This document shows, piece by piece, positions 7,835 through 15,215 of a stretch of DNA of 64,000 bases. A program made the translations under genes and the position numbers. The notes under the pieces are model-generated. The model searched no databases. It was given only the letters and a program-made list of their open reading frames with translations, and had not been told where the DNA came from. The DNA comes from Halomonas stenophila (GTDB lineage Bacteria; Pseudomonadota; Gammaproteobacteria; Pseudomonadales; Halomonadaceae), in the NCBI RefSeq assembly GCF_014192275.1, contig NZ_JACHXR010000007.1, positions 116,344 to 180,343 on the forward strand, given 5' to 3'. Positions within the stretch are counted from its first letter, which is position 1; each line of letters begins with the position of its first letter.

Positions 7835-9414
7835 GCACCGCAGTCAGGACACAGACCCCGCGGACCCCTGGACGGGGGGAGACCCCGATCCTGTCGCTGG
7901 TCGATATCACCAAGAAATTCCCGGGAGTGATCGCGCTCAACAAGGTCAGCTTCGATGTCCGGGCAGGCGAGGTCCATGCCCTGCTCGGCGAGAACGGGGC
8001 CGGCAAGTCCACGCTGATGAAGGTACTGGCCGGCAAGCACAAGCCCAACGGCGGCCAGATCCTGCTCGAGGGGGAAGAGAAAGTCTTCGATACCCCCAAG
8101 CGGGCCAAGAAGAGTGGCATCGTGCTGATCCACCAGGAGCAGTCGCTGGTGCCGGAGATGTCGGTGGCCGAGAACATCTTCCTGGGTAGCCTCCCCAAGA
8201 AATGGGGCAACTGGGTCGACTGGAAGACCCTGCACCGGGAAAGTACCGAGATTCTCGATCGTCTCAAGTGTTCCTTCAGTTCGAAGGACATGGTGAGCGA
8301 CCTCTCCATCGCCAAGAAGCAGATGGTCGAGATCGCCCGGGCGCTCGTCTTCACCCCCAAGATCGTGGTCTTCGATGAGCCGACGGCGTCGCTCACCGAC
8401 CACGAGAAGCCGGTGCTCTACGACATCATCAATACGCTGCGAGAGCAGGGGGTGGGCATCGTCTATATCTCCCACCGCATGGACGAGATCTTCCATCTCT
8501 CTCAACGGATCTCGGTGCTCAGGGACGGCGAGTACAACGGCACGGTGAACACCGCCGATACCAACGAGGATGAGGTTACCAAGCTGATGATCGGCCGCAG
8601 CCTCGAACTCGATCATGCCAGCAAGCCGAAGGATTTCGGCGAGAACATGCTGGAGCTGCGGGGCCTCAGCGTCGACGGGGTGTTCGAGGATGTCAGCTTC
8701 AACGTCCGCAAGGGCGAGATCGTCGGCATGTACGGCCTGGTCGGGGCCGGGCGTTCCGAGGTGGCGGAAACCATCTTCGGCCTGCGCAAGCCTTGCTCGG
8801 GCGAGATACTGCTCGACGGCCACGTCGCCCAGTTGCGGTCTTCCCATGATGCGGTCGCCGAGGGGATCGCGCTGGTACCGGAGGATCGCAAGGACCAGGG
8901 GCTGATCCTCGGGATGAACTGTCGCGACAACATGACGCTCGCGGGCCTGCAAAGCGTTTCCTGGCGGGGGTTCATGAAGACCGCTGCCGAGAAGCGCGTC
9001 TACGACAAGTATCAGCAGGCGATGAAGATCAAGACGCCCAGCTGGCGACAGAAGGTCGGCAACCTGAGCGGCGGCAACCAGCAGAAGATCGTCATCGGCA
9101 AGTGGCTGCATACCCATCCCAAGCTGCTGATCCTCGACGAGCCCACCCGTGGCATCGATGTCGGCTCCAAGGCGGAGATCCATGCGCTGATCAAGGAGCT
9201 GGCCAATACCGGCTATGCGGTCCTGGTGATCTCCTCGGAGATGCCCGAGGTGCTGGGCGTCAGCAATCGCATCATCGCCATGTACGACGGGCGAGTGACC
9301 GCCGAGTTCGACGGCGATGCCGTCTCCGAGGATGTGCTGGTGCAGGCCATCACCGGGCAGCCGGTGACGGGCCAGAGCGGTACCGGCTCGACGGCGGGTC
9401 ATCCTGCCGCCTGA
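7831..9414 (+). CDS. sugar-type ABC transporter ATP-binding protein (double ABC domain)
   Basis: At 527 residues this has the RbsA/MglA length, with two ABC domains in tandem. Domain 1 has a Walker A motif GENGAGKST (Lys59), Walker B VVFDEPTASL, and a variant signature LSIAKKQMVEIARAL. Domain 2 has the degenerate P-loop GLVGAGRSEVAET usual in this class and a classic signature LSGGNQQKIVIGKWL with LLILDEPTRGIDVG. It energises the two permeases. It is the last transport gene; 40 bases separate it from the first catabolic gene in the same direction. Confidence 0.93.
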   Translation: MSTAVRTQTPRTPGRGETPILSLVDITKKFPGVIALNKVSFDVRAGEVHALLGENGAGKSTLMKVLAGKHKPNGGQILLEGEEKVFDTPKRAKKSGIVLIHQEQSLVPEMSVAENIFLGSLPKKWGNWVDWKTLHRESTEILDRLKCSFSSKDMVSDLSIAKKQMVEIARALVFTPKIVVFDEPTASLTDHEKPVLYDIINTLREQGVGIVYISHRMDEIFHLSQRISVLRDGEYNGTVNTADTNEDEVTKLMIGRSLELDHASKPKDFGENMLELRGLSVDGVFEDVSFNVRKGEIVGMYGLVGAGRSEVAETIFGLRKPCSGEILLDGHVAQLRSSHDAVAEGIALVPEDRKDQGLILGMNCRDNMTLAGLQSVSWRGFMKTAAEKRVYDKYQQAMKIKTPSWRQKVGNLSGGNQQKIVIGKWLHTHPKLLILDEPTRGIDVGSKAEIHALIKELANTGYAVLVISSEMPEVLGVSNRIIAMYDGRVTAEFDGDAVSEDVLVQAITGQPVTGQSGTGSTAGHPAA

Positions 9415-9454
9415 CACCCACCTTGGCGTTCACCCAACCAACGAGGACAACATC

Positions 9455-10534
9455 ATGATGCCATTCACCTACAATGGCTTGCCGTCGCGGGTCATCTTCG
9501 GCCAGGGCACCCTGGCCCAGGTGGCCGAGGAGGTCCGGTCGCTGGGCTGTTCGCGGGTCCTGGTACTCTCCACGCCTGAGCAGGAAGGCCAGGCCCGCCA
9601 GATACTGGTCCAGCTCGGCGAGCTGGGCGCCGACGTCTTCGCCGGGGCCAGGATGCATACCCCGGTGGAGACCACCGAGGAAGCGATGCGCGCACTCGCG
9701 TCGCTGGGCGCCGATGGTGTCGTGGCCATCGGGGGCGGTTCCACCATCGGGCTCGGCAAGGCCATTGCCCTGCGTACCGACCTGCCCCAGGTCGCCATCC
9801 CTACCACCTATGCCGGTTCCGAGATGACGCCGATCCTCGGCGAGACGAAGGACGGCCTCAAGACCACCCAGCGGACCCTCAAGGTACTGCCCGAGACGGT
9901 CATCTATGACGTTGACCTGACGCTCGGGCTGCCCGTCGGCATGTCGGGCACCAGCGGCATCAACGCCATCGCGCATGCCGTGGAGGCCCTCTATGCCAAG
10001 GACCGCAACCCGATCGTCTCGCTGATGGCGGAAGAGGGCATCGCGGCCCTGGCGCGCAGCCTGCCGACGATCGCCGGCACCCCCTCCGATGCCACCGCCC
10101 GCTCCGATGCGCTCTATGGCGCCTGGCTGTGCGGCGCCTGTCTCGGCTCGGTGGGGATGTCGCTGCATCACAAGCTCTGCCACACCCTGGGGGGCTCCTT
10201 CGACCTGCCTCATGCCGAGACCCACACCATCGTGCTGCCCCATGCCGTGGCCTACAACGCCACAGCCGCACCGGACGCGATGGCCCGCATCGCGCGGGCG
10301 CTGGATGCGGCGGATGCCGCCGGAGGGCTTTATGACCTGGCACGATCCGTGGGGGCTACCCTCGCCCTGCGTGATATCGGTCTCAAGGAGGACGACATCG
10401 AACGGGCCACGGAGATCGCCACCGCCAACCCTTACTGGAACCCGCGCGACATCGAGGCCAACGGCATCCGCCGGTTGCTGAACGATGCCTACGCCGGCCG
10501 CCGCCCCGCGACCATGGAGGCCACTGAGGCATGA
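9455..10534 (+). CDS. maleylacetate reductase
   Basis: This 359-residue protein belongs to the iron-containing alcohol dehydrogenase superfamily and matches the maleylacetate reductase branch. It has the nucleotide-binding GGGSTIGLGKA near residues 93-103 and the subfamily hallmark MSLHHKLCHTLGG followed by FDLPHAETHTIVLPHA. It reduces maleylacetate to 3-oxoadipate with NAD(P)H, the step after hydroxyquinol ring cleavage, so it fits the dioxygenase encoded four kilobases downstream. The start follows acgagga; a second ATG lies one codon on. The stop overlaps the next start (ATGA). Confidence 0.9.
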   Translation: MMPFTYNGLPSRVIFGQGTLAQVAEEVRSLGCSRVLVLSTPEQEGQARQILVQLGELGADVFAGARMHTPVETTEEAMRALASLGADGVVAIGGGSTIGLGKAIALRTDLPQVAIPTTYAGSEMTPILGETKDGLKTTQRTLKVLPETVIYDVDLTLGLPVGMSGTSGINAIAHAVEALYAKDRNPIVSLMAEEGIAALARSLPTIAGTPSDATARSDALYGAWLCGACLGSVGMSLHHKLCHTLGGSFDLPHAETHTIVLPHAVAYNATAAPDAMARIARALDAADAAGGLYDLARSVGATLALRDIGLKEDDIERATEIATANPYWNPRDIEANGIRRLLNDAYAGRRPATMEATEA

Positions 10535-11898
10535 AGACCTTGCTGACCCATGCCACCGTGCTGACCCTGGACCCGGAAATCGGGGATCTGACCTCGGGCC
10601 AGGTCCTGGTGGAAGACGACCGCATCCTGGCGGTGGGACATGACCTGTCCGCCGAGGGGGCCGAGATCATCGACTGTCGCGGCGGCATCCTGATGCCGGG
10701 GCTGGTCAATGCCCACATGCATACCTGGCAGACGGCCCTGCGCGGGGTGGCCGCCAACTGGACGCTGCTCGAATATTTCGGCCACGTGCATCGCGGCCTG
10801 GCGACGCTGTTCACGCCGGACGACATCCATATCGCGACCCGGCTGGGCGCGCTGAACCAGCTCAACTGCGGTGCCACCACCCTGGGGGACTGGTGCCACA
10901 ACAACCCCACGCCGGCGCATACCGATGCCGCGGTGAAGGGGTTGCAGGAAGCGGGCATCCGCGCCGTGTTCTTCCACGGTTCCCCCAAGCCGGCCCCCAA
11001 GCCCGGCCAGCCCCATTTCAGCGAGATTCCCCACCCCCGCGGCGAGGTGGAGAGACTGCTGGCCGGGCCGCTGGGCGATCCGGAAGGGCGCGTGACCCTG
11101 GGCCTTGCCATCCTGGGCCCACACTACTCGACCCTCGAGGTCTCCCTCCACGACTTCGAGCTCGCCAAGGAGTTCGGCCTGGTGGCCTCCATGCACCAGG
11201 GCGGCGGCGAGGCCGTGAGCCCCGGCGGGTGGGATGTCATCGAGGAGCGCGGACTGCTGGGGCCGGACATCAATATCGTTCACGGCCAGAGTCTGGATGA
11301 CGGCCAGCTGGCCCGCTTCTGTGCGCAGGGCGTGACCTTCTCCATCGCCCCGGAGAACGAGATGACCCAGGGGCACGGTTTCCCGATCACCGGGCATGTC
11401 CGCCCCCACGGCGGCGTCGTGTCGCTGGGCGTGGATCTCGAATCGGTGATCTCGGGCGACATGTTCTCGGTGGCGCGCATGGCGTTGGGCATGCAGCGCT
11501 CGCTGGACAACGACGCCTCGCGCCGCGAGCAGGGCACGATCCCCGCCACTTCCACCATCCGCACTCGCGAGGCGCTCGAGTGGATCACCCTGGACGGCGC
11601 GCGCGCCCTCGGGCTCGAGGACCGCATCGGCAGCCTCACGCCCGGCAAGCAGGCCGACCTCGTATTGCTGGACAGTAGCCTGCTGAACATGCAGCCGGTG
11701 AGTGATCCGGTGTCGAGCGTCGTCATGCAGGCGAGCCTCGCCAATGTCGACAGCGTCATGGTGGCGGGGCAGTTTCACAAGCGACACGGCCGGTTGCTGG
11801 CCGATGTCGCGGATGGCCTGCGCGAGCTGGAGGCGTCCGGTCATCGCATCTACGCCGAGCTGCAGACACGCCAACAACACGAGGAGACAGCCCGATGA
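10531..11898 (+). CDS. amidohydrolase of the AtzB/TrzA/cytosine deaminase-like family
   Basis: This 455-residue metal-dependent hydrolase has the HxH motif at His62/His64 in NAHMHTWQTALRG, further ligand candidates His222 (SMHQGGGE), His251 (IVHGQSL) and Asp302 (SLGVDLES), and the C-terminal composite-sheet motif GSLTPGKQADLVLLD. Relatives deaminate or dechlorinate purines, triazines and related rings. Its place between maleylacetate reductase and a beta-hydroxyacid dehydrogenase, with ATGA overlaps on both sides, means it acts in the same pathway, but neither purine nor triazine catabolism fits the neighbours. The substrate is unknown; hydrolytic removal of an amino or amide group from the imported compound is a guess. 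Confidence 0.85.
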   Translation: MKTLLTHATVLTLDPEIGDLTSGQVLVEDDRILAVGHDLSAEGAEIIDCRGGILMPGLVNAHMHTWQTALRGVAANWTLLEYFGHVHRGLATLFTPDDIHIATRLGALNQLNCGATTLGDWCHNNPTPAHTDAAVKGLQEAGIRAVFFHGSPKPAPKPGQPHFSEIPHPRGEVERLLAGPLGDPEGRVTLGLAILGPHYSTLEVSLHDFELAKEFGLVASMHQGGGEAVSPGGWDVIEERGLLGPDINIVHGQSLDDGQLARFCAQGVTFSIAPENEMTQGHGFPITGHVRPHGGVVSLGVDLESVISGDMFSVARMALGMQRSLDNDASRREQGTIPATSTIRTREALEWITLDGARALGLEDRIGSLTPGKQADLVLLDSSLLNMQPVSDPVSSVVMQASLANVDSVMVAGQFHKRHGRLLADVADGLRELEASGHRIYAELQTRQQHEETAR

Positions 11899-12812
11899 CA
11901 ACCGCATACAAGGTGGCCTGGGTGGGCCTGGGCAAACTCGGCCTGCCCATGGCGGCCCGCATTGCCCAAGCGGGGCATGCCGTGCAGGGGTTCGACCTCA
12001 GCGCCGAGCGCATGGCCCTGGCCGAGCAGGCCGGCATCGTCGTCCAGGATGACCTGGCCACTACCGTCGACGGTTGTTCCCTGGTGCTGGTCTCGATTCC
12101 CGATGACCGGGCCCTGCTGGGTCTCTGCCTGGGGGAGGGGGCGCTGGTCGAGCAGATGGCTCCCGGTGCCACGCTGATCGAGACCAGCACCGTGAGCATC
12201 GAGGCCTCAGAGCAGCTGGCCCGGGCCGCCGAGGCCCGGGGCATCGCCTATCTGCGCAGCCCGGTGTCGGGCAACCCGGTCGCCGCCGAGGCCGGCACCC
12301 TGTCGGCCATGGTCTCCGGTCCGCGGGAGGCGCTGGAGGCGGCCGTACCGGTCATGCAGAGCTTCACCAAGGCCCAGTACTGGCTGGGCGACGCGGAGCA
12401 GGCGCGCTACGCCAAGCTGGCGATCAACCTGATGATCGCGGTCAGCGCCGGGATGCTGGGTGAGGCCCTGACCATGGCTCGCAAGGGCAACATCGAGTGG
12501 GAGGCGATGCTGGAACTGGTCGCCGACAGCGCGGTGGGCTCGCCGATGGTCCAGTACAAGGTGCCGCCCCTGCGCGAGCGGGACTTCACCTCGACCTTTT
12601 CCGCCGCCCAGATGGCCAAGGATCTCGACCTGATCCTCGGCTGTGCCCATGACGCCGGCGTGCCGGTGCCTCTCGCCGCCCAGATGCGCGAGGCCTACGC
12701 CTCCCTGATCGGCACGGGGCACGGCGAGGACGACTACATCGCCACGGTCCATCACACCGAGCGACTCGCAGGGCTTCCGGCCATCGAGCGTACCGCTGAC
12801 GCAAGGGGGTAA
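11895..12812 (+). CDS. NAD(P)-dependent beta-hydroxyacid dehydrogenase family protein
   Basis: This 305-residue member of the 3-hydroxyisobutyrate/tartronate semialdehyde reductase family has the Rossmann motif GLGKLGLPMA at residues 11-20, the substrate signature SPVSGNPVAAEAGTL near 122-136, and the catalytic lysine Lys174 with Asn178 (KLAIN). It oxidises or reduces a hydroxyl next to a carboxyl-like group. The family does not tell the substrate. It overlaps the amidohydrolase (ATGA) and is followed after four bases by the dioxygenase, so it probably prepares the ring precursor or handles a side product. Confidence 0.85.
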   Translation: MTTAYKVAWVGLGKLGLPMAARIAQAGHAVQGFDLSAERMALAEQAGIVVQDDLATTVDGCSLVLVSIPDDRALLGLCLGEGALVEQMAPGATLIETSTVSIEASEQLARAAEARGIAYLRSPVSGNPVAAEAGTLSAMVSGPREALEAAVPVMQSFTKAQYWLGDAEQARYAKLAINLMIAVSAGMLGEALTMARKGNIEWEAMLELVADSAVGSPMVQYKVPPLRERDFTSTFSAAQMAKDLDLILGCAHDAGVPVPLAAQMREAYASLIGTGHGEDDYIATVHHTERLAGLPAIERTADARG

Positions 12813-12816
12813 TGCC

Positions 12817-13680
12817 ATGCGCAACCTGAATGCCAACAACATCACGGATGCCGTGATCGAGGAGTTCTCCGGCTGTCGGGACGAGCGATTGAAAGCGATC
12901 CTGAACAGCCTGGTGACCCACTTGCACGCCTTCCTGCGCGAGGTGGAACCCACCGAACAGGAGTGGACCCAGGCCATCGACTTCCTGACCCGGACCGGTC
13001 AGATGTGCGACGACCAGCGCCAGGAATTCATTCTGCTCTCCGATACCCTGGGCGTGACCATGCTGGTTGACGCCCTCAACCACCAGAGCTCGGACCCCAT
13101 GGTGTCGGAGAGCACGGTGCTCGGCCCCTTCTACGTCGCCGATCCGCCCCAGGCCTCCCAGGGCGAGTCGATCGACTGGAACGTCGAAGGCGAGCCCTTC
13201 TTCGTGGAGGGACGGGTCCACGACGAACTCGGCCAGCCACTGGCCAATGTCGTCATCGACGTCTGGCAGTCCGACAGCGAAGGCTTCTATGACGTCCAGA
13301 AGGAGCTCGAGAGTGCGTCGCTGCGGGCTCGGTTCACCACCGACGACCAGGGTCGCTATGCCTTCTGGACCGTGACCCCGGCGCCCTATCCGATTCCCAC
13401 CGACGGCCCCGTCGGCAAGATGCTCGAGGTGACCGGACGCCACCCCTACCGACCGGCCCATGTGCATTTCATGCTGATGGCTGAGGGGTGTGAAACCCTC
13501 GTGACCCAGGTATTTGCCGAGGATGATCCCTACCTGGATTCCGACGCGGTGTTCGGGGTCAAGGATTCCCTGGTCAAGGTGTACGAGCGGCTGCCGCCCG
13601 GAAGGGCACCGGATGGACGGTCAATGGAAGTTCCCTTCCGCCATCTGACATACGACTTCGGCTTGAAGGCGAGCCGCTAG
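12817..13680 (+). CDS. hydroxyquinol 1,2-dioxygenase (intradiol)
   Basis: This 287-residue protein has an N-terminal helical linker domain and an intradiol dioxygenase core. The four expected iron ligands can be placed: Tyr158 (EGFYDV), Tyr191 (PYPIP), His215 and His217 (PAHVHF). Their spacing (33, 24, 2) matches that known for hydroxyquinol 1,2-dioxygenase, and PYPIPTDGPVGKML is typical of that branch rather than catechol dioxygenases. It opens hydroxyquinol (1,2,4-trihydroxybenzene) to maleylacetate, the substrate of the reductase in the same operon. No flavin monooxygenase that would make hydroxyquinol is encoded in this locus. Confidence 0.92.
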   Translation: MRNLNANNITDAVIEEFSGCRDERLKAILNSLVTHLHAFLREVEPTEQEWTQAIDFLTRTGQMCDDQRQEFILLSDTLGVTMLVDALNHQSSDPMVSESTVLGPFYVADPPQASQGESIDWNVEGEPFFVEGRVHDELGQPLANVVIDVWQSDSEGFYDVQKELESASLRARFTTDDQGRYAFWTVTPAPYPIPTDGPVGKMLEVTGRHPYRPAHVHFMLMAEGCETLVTQVFAEDDPYLDSDAVFGVKDSLVKVYERLPPGRAPDGRSMEVPFRHLTYDFGLKASR

Positions 13681-13721
13681 TCCCATCTCAAGACGTAACC
13701 CGCCAGAAAGAGGAACGCGAC

Positions 13722-14312
13722 ATGACGATCATCGACAACCATGCGGTCGAGACCCTGTTCACCGAGGCACGCACCCACAATGTGTGGAAGGATCAGGATG
13801 TCAGCGAGGAGATGCTGCGCAAGCTGTATCACCTGATGCATTTCGGCCCGACCTCCATGAACTGCCAGCCCCTTCGCGTGCTCTTCCTGAAGAGCCAGGA
13901 AGCCAAGGAAAGGCTCAAGCCGGCACTGCTTCCCGGTAACCAGGAGAAGACCATGCAGTCGCCGGTGGTCGCCGTGCTGGGCTATGACACCGAGTTTTAC
14001 GAGCATCTGCCGCGCATGTTTTCCCACAACAAGGATGCCAAGTCGCTGTTCGAGGGCAAGACCGACTTCATCAACACCACGGCCTTTCGCAACAGCTCCA
14101 TCCAGGGAGGATATTTCATCCTGGCCGCTCGCGCGCTGGGACTGAGTGCGGGGCCAATGTCCGGCTTCAACAATGCCGCCGTGGATGAGGAGTTCTTCCC
14201 CGATGGCAAGGTGAAGAGCAACTTCCTCTGTAACCTGGGGTATGGCGATGCCTCGGCGCTCTTCCCGCGCCAGGATCGGTTCGAGTTCGATGAGGTCTGC
14301 CAGGTCCTCTGA
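13722..14312 (+). CDS. nitroreductase-family flavoprotein, RutE/HadB-like
   Basis: This 196-residue protein closely resembles E. coli RutE (malonic semialdehyde reductase) along its whole length. Shared segments include LFTEARTHNVW, FGPTSMNCQPLR, LLPGNQEKTMQSPV, TAFRNSS, ALGLSAGPMSGF and KSNFLCNLGYGD. It should bind FMN and use NAD(P)H. No other rut gene (RutA, B, C, D, F, G) is present, so uracil breakdown is not the context. It may reduce a reactive aldehyde or enone, or a ring intermediate, of this pathway. It is the last gene before a perfect terminator. Confidence 0.85.
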   Translation: MTIIDNHAVETLFTEARTHNVWKDQDVSEEMLRKLYHLMHFGPTSMNCQPLRVLFLKSQEAKERLKPALLPGNQEKTMQSPVVAVLGYDTEFYEHLPRMFSHNKDAKSLFEGKTDFINTTAFRNSSIQGGYFILAARALGLSAGPMSGFNNAAVDEEFFPDGKVKSNFLCNLGYGDASALFPRQDRFEFDEVCQVL

Positions 14313-14343
14313 CGAGGCTGACAACTGCAGGTGCCTCCGAATT

Positions 14344-14372
14344 GGGCCGTGTTTTCACGGCCCTTTTTTATT
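14344..14372 (+). terminator. intrinsic terminator of the ABC/hydroxyquinol operon
   Basis: A perfect 8-bp stem (gggccgtg / cacggccc) with a tttt loop is followed directly by six T. It lies 31 bases after the RutE-like gene and 25 bases before the TauE start, so it closes the long operon and leaves the permease at least partly separate. Confidence 0.92.
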
Positions 14373-14396
14373 CCCTCCACAAAGCACGAGGCGCAA

Positions 14397-15134
14397 ATGG
14401 TGTATGACTGGCAGTTCATTGTCCTGATGGTCGTGGCGGTGCTGCTCACCGGTATCTCGAAGTCGGGCTTCGCCGGTGGCGTCGGGGTGGTAGCCGTGCC
14501 CCTGATCTCGCTGAAGGCCAGCCCGACCTTTGCCGTGGCCGTCATGCTGCCGTTGTTGATCGTCATGGATGTCTTCAGTCTGCGGGCCTGGTGGCGGTAT
14601 CGTCTCGGCTCGCTACTGTGGCTGATGTTCCCTCCGGCCGTGCTGGGGGTGGCGGTCGGCTACCTCACCTACGGTGTCTTCGATGAAGCCCTGCTCAAGG
14701 TGCTGCTGGGCATCTTCTCGATCCTGTTCGGCCTCTGGGGGCTGTTCAAGCCCTTCCGTGGTCGTTTGATGCCTGCCTGGATAGGCGGACTCTGTGGGGG
14801 GATCGCCGGGTTCACCAGCTTCATCGCCCATGCCGGCGGGCCGCCGCTGAACTTCTACCTGCTCCAGTGCCGACTCTCCAAGGAACAGTTCCTGGGAACG
14901 GCCGTGGTCTTCCTGGCCGCCACCAACCTCGTCAAGCTGGTGCCCTACGGGCTGCTTGGCCTGCTGAATGTCGCGAACCTCACCATCGCGCTGCTGCTGA
15001 TCCCGGTGGCCTGGCTGGGAGTACGCCTGGGGCTGGTCATCCAGAAGCGGCTGAGCGGTGAACTGTTCTTCCGGATCATTCTGGGTCTGCTGATCCTGCT
15101 GGGCATTCGGCTGATCGTCGACGGCTGGGGATAA
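14397..15134 (+). CDS. TauE/SafE (TSUP) family membrane permease
   Basis: This 245-residue protein has about seven or eight hydrophobic segments. Family landmarks are the N-terminal GISKSGFAGGVGVVAVPL and the mid-protein repeat GGLCGGIAGFTSFIAHAGGPPLNFYLL. TSUP proteins export or import sulfonates, sulfite and other organic anions. The ATG at 14397 is chosen because it lies beyond the terminator and follows acgagg; an in-frame start further upstream would run through the terminator hairpin. It may move an acidic substrate or product of the pathway. Confidence 0.88.
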   Translation: MVYDWQFIVLMVVAVLLTGISKSGFAGGVGVVAVPLISLKASPTFAVAVMLPLLIVMDVFSLRAWWRYRLGSLLWLMFPPAVLGVAVGYLTYGVFDEALLKVLLGIFSILFGLWGLFKPFRGRLMPAWIGGLCGGIAGFTSFIAHAGGPPLNFYLLQCRLSKEQFLGTAVVFLAATNLVKLVPYGLLGLLNVANLTIALLLIPVAWLGVRLGLVIQKRLSGELFFRIILGLLILLGIRLIVDGWG

Positions 15135-15215
15135 CCGCGTTGGTGTCACGTTTGCTGCCGGGCGTCAGGCGGCGCTATCTTGATGCATCAGCGCGTTTCC
15201 AGCCCGAGGGCGACC

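Noticed and set aside
10531..11898. Gamma-resorcylate decarboxylase, which would explain the hydroxyquinol genes
   Set aside because: That enzyme belongs to the amidohydrolase-2 branch and is shorter; this protein has the NAHMHTWQTALRG signature and length of the AtzB/TrzA branch.
13722..14312. Part of a Rut uracil-degradation operon
   Set aside because: Only a RutE-like protein is present; none of the other Rut proteins is encoded here, and the neighbours are hydroxyquinol genes.
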